Assembly (NCBI GenBank): GCA_963921825.1
Contig: OY997591.1
Coordinates: 30,463,825-30,527,824 of the forward strand
DNA: 64,000 bases
Direction: 5' to 3'
Origin: Erodium maritimum
Taxonomy: Eukaryota > Streptophyta > Magnoliopsida > Geraniales > Geraniaceae
Position 1 is the first letter of the stretch; each line of letters opens with the position of its first letter. Below are positions 58,138-64,000 of the stretch, piece by piece. A program made the position numbers and the translations under genes. The notes under the pieces are model-generated. The model searched no databases. It was not told the origin of the DNA and saw only the letters and a program-made list of their open reading frames with translations.

Positions 58138-60681
58138 TTACCAGACTTGGTTGTCCGACATGGATTGCATTTCCTCCCTCATGGCTCCCAGCCATAACTC
58201 GGAGTCGGGTCCGTCCACGGCTACCTGAAATGTAGTTGGATCATCGTGATCCACCACAAGCTCACCATCACCTCCAGACACAAAGTAACCATATCTCGGA
58301 GGTGGACGACTAACCCTTTCAGATCGCCTTGGACCTTCTGGAATTGTTACAGGAACTGGTCCTTGCTCTACGACCATCTCAGGCTTTTCTACAGGGTTGT
58401 CCAGTGGATCAGTTGGATCTGTACCACCCTGAATTTCTTCTAGATGTATAGTCCTCCCACTGACGTCTTTGGAAATAAACTCCCTTTCCAAAAAGACCCC
58501 ACCTCGAGCGACGAACACTGTGTTCTCGCTAGGTTTGTAGAAGTAGTATCCCCTTGTTTCTATGGGATACCCAACGAAGGTGCATTTATCAGATCTTGGT
58601 TCGAGCTTAGTCGGAACTAAACGTTTCACATAAGCCTCGCAACCCCAAATCTTTAGGAAGGACAAAACGGGCTTCTTCTCGTGCCATTTCTCAAATCGTG
58701 TTCCTTCCACGACCTTCGTCGGAGCTCGATTCACTATGAATGCGGTCGTCTCTAGAGCATGACCCCAGAAAGAGATTGGGAGATCAGTCCCACTGATCAT
58801 GGACCGGACCATATCCAATAAAATATGATTTCTCCGTTCGGACACACCATTCAATTGTGGTGTTCCAGGAGGAGTCCATTCCGAAAGGATCCCACTCTCT
58901 GCTAGATGATCTAAAAACTTTGTGGTCAAGTATTCTCCACCTCGATCCGATCGAAGTGCTTTAATACTTTTCTCGAGCTGGTTCTCTACTTCAGTCTTAA
59001 ACTCTTTGAATTTATCAAAAGCTTCAGACTTATGTGTCATCAAATAGACATAACCATATCTATTGAAATTGTTAGTAAATGTGATAAAGTAGCTAAAACC
59101 CCTCCTGGAAAGTGTACTTATTGGTCCACACACATCCGAGTGTATTAGCCCCAATAAGTCCCATGCCCTCTCACCGTGACTGATGAAGGGCGCTTTAGTC
59201 ATTTTTCCCATCAAACAGGATTCACATCTATCAATCGAATGAAATTCGAACGGACTAAGAAGCCCACACTTGTGAAGTGCTGATATGTGTTTCTCGTTTA
59301 TGTGGCCTAAACGACAGTGCAATAACATAGTGTGGTCTAAATCGTCGGACTTAGACCTCTTGGTATTTACATTATATATAGAGCTTGAGGCATTGTTATC
59401 CATATCCAATATGTACAATCCTCCAACCATTTTGGCGCTAGAATAAAATATATCATTGCATAAAATATTGAAAATCCCATTTCCAACATCAAAATTGTAT
59501 CCTTCCTTGTCCAACAAAGAAATAAATACAATATTCCTACTGAAATGAGGTACGCGATATACATTGTTCAAAACAAAAACTAGCCCACTTGGAAAAAGAA
59601 GACTTATGGATCCTACAGCAGTCGCCACAACTCTAGTCTTGTTGCCCACTCTGAGGTCCACCTCGTCCTTCTTCAAGGTTCTCCTACCTTTCAGCCACTG
59701 CACATTAGTACAAATGTAAGATTCAGCCCCGGTATCCAATACCCACGAACATTTGGAAGTAGTGAGATTTAGCTCTATAAAGAAAATACATGATGAAGGC
59801 GCAATCCCACCACCCTTCTTCAGATCATCCATAAACTTCCTGCAATCTTTCTTCCAGTGACCAGGTTGCTGACAGTAGAAGTAGACATTCTCGACCTCCT
59901 TCCCCTTCCTTGAGGACTCTCCGGTCCTAGGAGGGATAGGACGCTTCAGATGCCTCATCTTTCCTGCCAAGTGCATATGGGCCTTACCCTTACCACTATC
60001 AGTTCCCTTATTCTTGAAACTGTTTCCCTGTCTGACCATCAGAACATCCTTGGATCCCTGATCCTTGACGTTCTTTTCAGCAGTTACCAACATTCCATGC
60101 AACTCTGAAATGGTCTTGTCCATATCGTGCATATGATAGTTCATGATGAATGTAGCATATGAATGAGGAAGGGAACGCAGAACCACATTTGTTGCCATCT
60201 CGTTTTCTATCTTAAGACCTAGTCGATTAAGATGTTCGAGATGCCCCTTCATATTTAGGACATGAGGACCCACAAAGACTCCTGCTGACATTTTGCAGGA
60301 GAGATGTTCATTAAGGACATTGTATCTCACGATACGTGCCCTTTCCTTGAACATACCCTTTATGATCCCCATCATAGTATAGGGGTCATTAGAGTACTCC
60401 ATGAACTGGTCTTGGAGATCAAACTCCATGCAGCCCAGCATAATACATGCCACATCTATAGAATCGCTAAGGATCTTTTGGTATGCATCCTTAACGGCCC
60501 TAGTGGCATTATTAGTTGGCTCCTTAGGGATAGCCTGGTCTAGGACATATTCTTTGCGCTCGAATTTGAGGACTATCCTTAAGTTTCTGTCCCAGTCCAA
60601 GTAGTTTGACCCACTTAGCTTGATCTTATCAAGAATGGTTTTTAGTGACAAACTACTATTGTTCGCTGAAGTACCTGTCAT
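58138..60681 (-). pseudogene. Family E copia gag-protease-integrase ORF (847 codons)
   Basis: Starts at ATG 60681. Residues about 15-200 are a UBN2-type gag. Near residue 270 is a zinc knuckle, FYCQQPGHWKKDC, in which the first expected Cys is Tyr. The protease active site is WVLDTGAES at about residue 315. GAG-pre-integrase and the HHCC zinc site follow (LGHINEKH, CESCLMGKM, about residues 460-500). The integrase core has DLLGLIHSDVCGP, RSDRGGEY and TPQLNGVSERRN, with the D, D, E residues in place. The ORF ends NQVW then TAA, where copia polyproteins continue into RT. It encodes the particle protein, protease and integrase of a Ty1/copia element; only the stop and the Cys change are visible faults. 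Confidence 0.9.
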
Positions 60682-61669
60682 TTGATATACACGACAATAA
60701 AAAAATTCAATCGGTAAACTGAATAAATTTTATGAAGATCAAATTTAAACACCAACCAATTGATTCTAAACCTTTAGAATCTAAAACCAAGATCCTTGAT
60801 TCACTCGATCAAGTTGAACGAAGGCTCACCACTTAATCGAGCTATGTAGGTAGGACCCCGTTCAATCACATCCAATGTGACTCTTGGCTAGGGTATGTAC
60901 TCGTGTACACGGCTTACCCTATCTGATACCCTAGCTCAACCCTAGCTGAGAATCGTAGTCGGGTCCACCAATTTTCAACTATGACCTGACACTATGTAGG
61001 TGCTCCGCTAAGGCGCACGACACCCACATATGTCGTCCAAACTTACTACCCCGCTTTCCCATAGGACGGGGAGGTAGTAATGTGTTGATAATTGGGAGGT
61101 ATCGGACATGACCCATTTTTACTTGCCCGGTTGTGTTTAAAACTTTTGGCACATCCTAGATGTGATGAACACATCAACTACATTCCAAATGTAATGATGC
61201 CTTTAATTGCATCCAATGTAATTCTTCCTTCGAACCCGTCAACTACATCCAATGTAATGACGATTCTAATGGCTCACAAACAAGGATTAAAATTCCAATT
61301 TTATCTTTGCATATGAGGTGATATGCTCGGTAAATTAAGTTAGGCTTGCATTTCTATAACACATAGAATTAATCAGGACTAACAAAACGGTTTTGCTCGG
61401 CATATTGACCATCCAATGGTCATGCTTGGCCTAGCTCCGTCCAACAGAGCCCCGTTCAGTCCCGGTTTCAGCTCCCCGAGAGTCCCGCTCCCGAGACACG
61501 AAAAATCAAATTTTTTTCAAAAATTTCAGATTTGATAAACTTTTCAAAAAATCATTTTTCATGCTTTAAACCCATAAACAAGAATTTAAAACATGTTATC
61601 AAACAATTTAGCAAAACAACATGCATAAATCGAAACTTTCAACGCCGTCTTGTGAATCCCGAAGGTAGC
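60682..61669 (-). other. 5' leader of family E element
   Basis: Non-coding region between primer-binding site and gag, with no conserved ORF. Short repeats CATCCAATGTAATG occur near 61195-61255. Confidence 0.6.
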
Positions 61670-61687
61670 ACGACTCTGATACTACTG
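61670..61687 (-). other. Primer-binding site of family E element
   Basis: On the minus strand directly after the LTR end CCCAACA comes GTAGTATCAGAGTCG, close to the initiator tRNA-Met complement TGGTATCAGAGC. Confidence 0.75.
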
Positions 61688-63335
61688 TTGGGTCTCAATG
61701 GAGGGTATCAGCACATACTTGCAGCGGAAATAGCTAGAGACCATGCCATAGAACACTACCAAATATTAGATACACAAGAGAATAAACAATATGGATGTTT
61801 CCTTACCAATTAGTTCAAGAAAAGGAAGAGAAGACCAAAGAAACGATGATCGACTTGAGTTTCCAAGATGCCTACGTATCCAATTGGAATTAAAGCCACG
61901 TAGTTCTTCTTTAGATGACTCAAGAACACAAATGGAGAGAATTTAACCTTGTTGGCCGAAATTTACAAAGGAGGGAGAGAGAGTTGTGTTCCTATTCTTG
62001 TCTTGTGTTTTGTTATATGAGAAAGATGACTTAAACCATCAATATAATCAACAACTACCAAGGACAAGTAAGGTGTGAAGCATGGTGTGAAGTAAGATAA
62101 GTATGGTGCTAAGTATGGCAAGACAAGATGGGGTTAGGTGGTGAATCACCAACACTTAATCCTTGTCTTGTTTACTTAGTACTAATTAATCAAGACTTGA
62201 TTAATTAGCTCCATGGGCCTTGGTTGCATGGGCCTTTCATGGGCCTCTTGGAACATGGCCCATCGTCATTCCCAATGAGGTCCCGTGATGTGCTCATCGC
62301 CTCCTAAGCCTTCCATACCCGAAAATGTCCAACATTATCCGACGTGATCAATCCAAGACTCCAAGCCTTTTCTCGACCCGCAAAGTCCTATTCACTTACG
62401 GGCACATGACCCAAAACCCAGTTTTGGTCATGTCCCGAGACAACTCTCTTTTGTCCATTCTCCATAAATGTGTCAATGAGTTTCATCCTCCGGTGTGCCC
62501 CTTAGGTTTATGCAGTTCGATAGATCAACGTAAAATCCCGTTTTACTTGATCCTATATAAGTGGAAACTAACGAGACTTTAGTATTTCCTGACACTACAT
62601 AGTGAATCGACCCAATCGATTCTATCCTTTCCATCGTCCCTGTCATTATCTTTTTATCACTGATATCTTGATTGAGATAAGGCATAGAGTCGTCATCCTT
62701 ATTATTCTCAATCACTATTCGTTAATATGTGAGATGACTGAATATATGATACCTAGTATCGTGTGCATGGCCATGCTTTTCTTTCAGTCACTCTCGATCA
62801 AGCGGCCGTGAACTGATATCTTTCTCATACCGCAATATGATGGATAAATCCCTTAGCCGTCTTTCGTGACACTCATACAGTCCGTCCCCAAGCCAATCAT
62901 GGCCGTTACGGAAACCCTATCATAGGAAAGGTTGGGCTCAGGTCAAACTCAGCTGTTTACTGCATAGTAATCACAGAGACTCCTTGGTCTAAGGGTACAT
63001 GACAAGCTACGACAATGAATATGTTCATGATTTGATCTATGGCACATATTCATGTCGGGTCATCCAATATCATGTCCCACATGATATCTATGATCAGACT
63101 CCGGAATCCCATTCCAATGACTAACATAACGTAAGCCATAAAGAGCCATCTTTCATACTAGTCGCTTGTAATGGAGCTTTGTTGACTAGGGACCCATCGA
63201 GTGTGATCTATCTCGATCTATGGTTCTATTCGCATTGTGGGCATAGATCAGAACACACATCGATATATTACTCAAACACATAAGTAATATAAAGCCGCTT
63301 TAATTTTATTGCTAATAATGATACATACATTTTAT
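61688..63335 (-). repeat. Family E copia 5' LTR
   Basis: Matches the 52180-53866 LTR in reverse, from TGTTGGGTCTCAATGG to ...GATACATACATTT. The outer 40 bp or so of the LTR start is missing, so no target duplication can be tested. Confidence 0.85.
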
Positions 63336-64000
63336 TGCCACCGAATCCGTTCAGAGGAGCCGTTGTATCATACCCAGCGGAGCTTGGAGGGAGTCATCAA
63401 AGTGTGTCTCCTACCATCCCACTTTCGTGAGACGATCTTGACAATCCTGACCCGGTGGATGAGTTTCCCGCACCGAATGTAGAAGCCGAGCACTCTTTCG
63501 TACTGGAGGTCGATGGTCATGAGTTCAAAATGACCTGGAAAACAAAGGCAGATCCTTCACCGAAGAGGCCTATCAAGGTGAAGGCTGACCCAAAACTAGA
63601 AATAAGTCTTCTTAATGTCGTGGAGTCCGCAGTGGTGCCGAAAAGACCTTAATGCCCAAGGTGTTGGAAAGGAGGAAATAGATGGAGCCCATTCGGGCAT
63701 ACCCCGGGACGTTGAACGGCCCAACCCCAATCTCTATGAAGTGGAACATAATGGCGCTCGATTTCATGCAGGGGGTACCATAATGAGTGGGTAGCCGCTG
63801 AAACCCCACAACCCTCGATGACGGATATTCTCTATGGCTCTACTAGTCGGGAAATAGACTACCACAACCTCCTTACAGAGGCACTCGACCTCTAAACCAT
63901 GAACCTTCCACTGTTGTGCCATAACCGCATAGAGAGTTTGTGGGTTGCATGAGATACATCCATTATCCAATAGGCCATTACATAGCGTATGTTCGAATCT
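63336..64000. other. Unassigned, coding-like remnant
   Basis: A 65-codon plus-strand ORF (63455-63652) with VLEVDGHEFKMTWKTKADPS and a lysine-proline-rich tail looks more protein-like than its surroundings, but I do not recognise it. It may be part of the same older DNA as 55828-56402. No TSD or LTR seen. Confidence 0.25.

Larger units (their letters stand above)
56403..63335 (-). mobile_element. Copia retrotransposon, family E, nearly complete
   Basis: Minus-strand order: 5' LTR (63335-61688, lacking its first 40 bp), primer-binding site, leader, gag-pol (60681-56846) and a truncated 3' LTR (about 56840-56403). The 3' LTR retains only its last part, which joins directly onto RNase H coding sequence, so a deletion removed the end of pol, the polypurine tract and most of the LTR. 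Gag and pol are one reading frame broken only by stop codons. Confidence 0.85.

Overview
The window is nuclear DNA of a flowering plant, probably a eudicot. The evidence is spliced genes with GT-AG introns that match plant families (NC2-alpha, MAP65), surrounded by plant-type LTR retrotransposons (Athila-like Ty3/gypsy and two Ty1/copia families), TRIM, hAT-like and Mutator-like elements. I see no bacterial, organellar or CRISPR content. Exon structures, insertion borders and target-site duplications (TSDs) were read by eye; family names come from motif recognition, not from a search.

Genes. (1) At 37-564 (+) is the last coding exon of NC2-alpha/DRAP1, a general transcription corepressor subunit; its upstream exons lie outside the window. 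(2) At 6571-3358 (-) is a two-exon gene for a 117-residue coiled-coil protein of unknown function. Its 2.86 kb intron holds several foldback elements. A possible 67-residue membrane protein starts divergently at 6613, with only 41 bp between the two start codons. (3) At 44603-50444 (+) is a complete 11-exon MAP65 gene (557 residues), a microtubule-bundling protein. It is preceded by a 65-codon upstream ORF whose stop overlaps the MAP65 start, and by an E2F-like site. A 418 bp solo LTR sits in its fourth intron.

Mobile DNA. 6.85-24.35 kb is a decayed Athila-like element (two LTRs, PBS, gag, protease, RT/RNase H). It is interrupted by a 2.8 kb solo LTR (family A), a small DNA element, a tandem TRIM and a 2.7 kb solo LTR (family C). 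24.4-29.1 kb holds a LINE-like ORF1 fragment followed by a copia LTR (family E) that contains another family A LTR. 30.3-42.7 kb is a copia element (family F, minus strand) carrying four nested insertions: an hAT-like element, a family A LTR placed exactly in the hAT target duplication, a Mutator-like foldback element, and a family A LTR inside that foldback. 42.9-44.1 kb looks like a PIF/Harbinger remnant. 51.3-63.3 kb is a cluster of family E copia copies: an LTR inserted head-on into an inverted LTR, a deleted LTR, and one nearly full element with a long pol interrupted only by in-frame stops.

The most unusual signal is a set of five foldback elements (2473, 4056, 5300, 37324, 50954). All have GGGATAATT- or GGGAAAACT-type ends and about 9 bp TSDs, and their arms are built from units of about 30 bp although the unit sequence differs between elements. 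Four family A LTRs are present with TSDs but without any internal region, and they carry variable minisatellite tracts.
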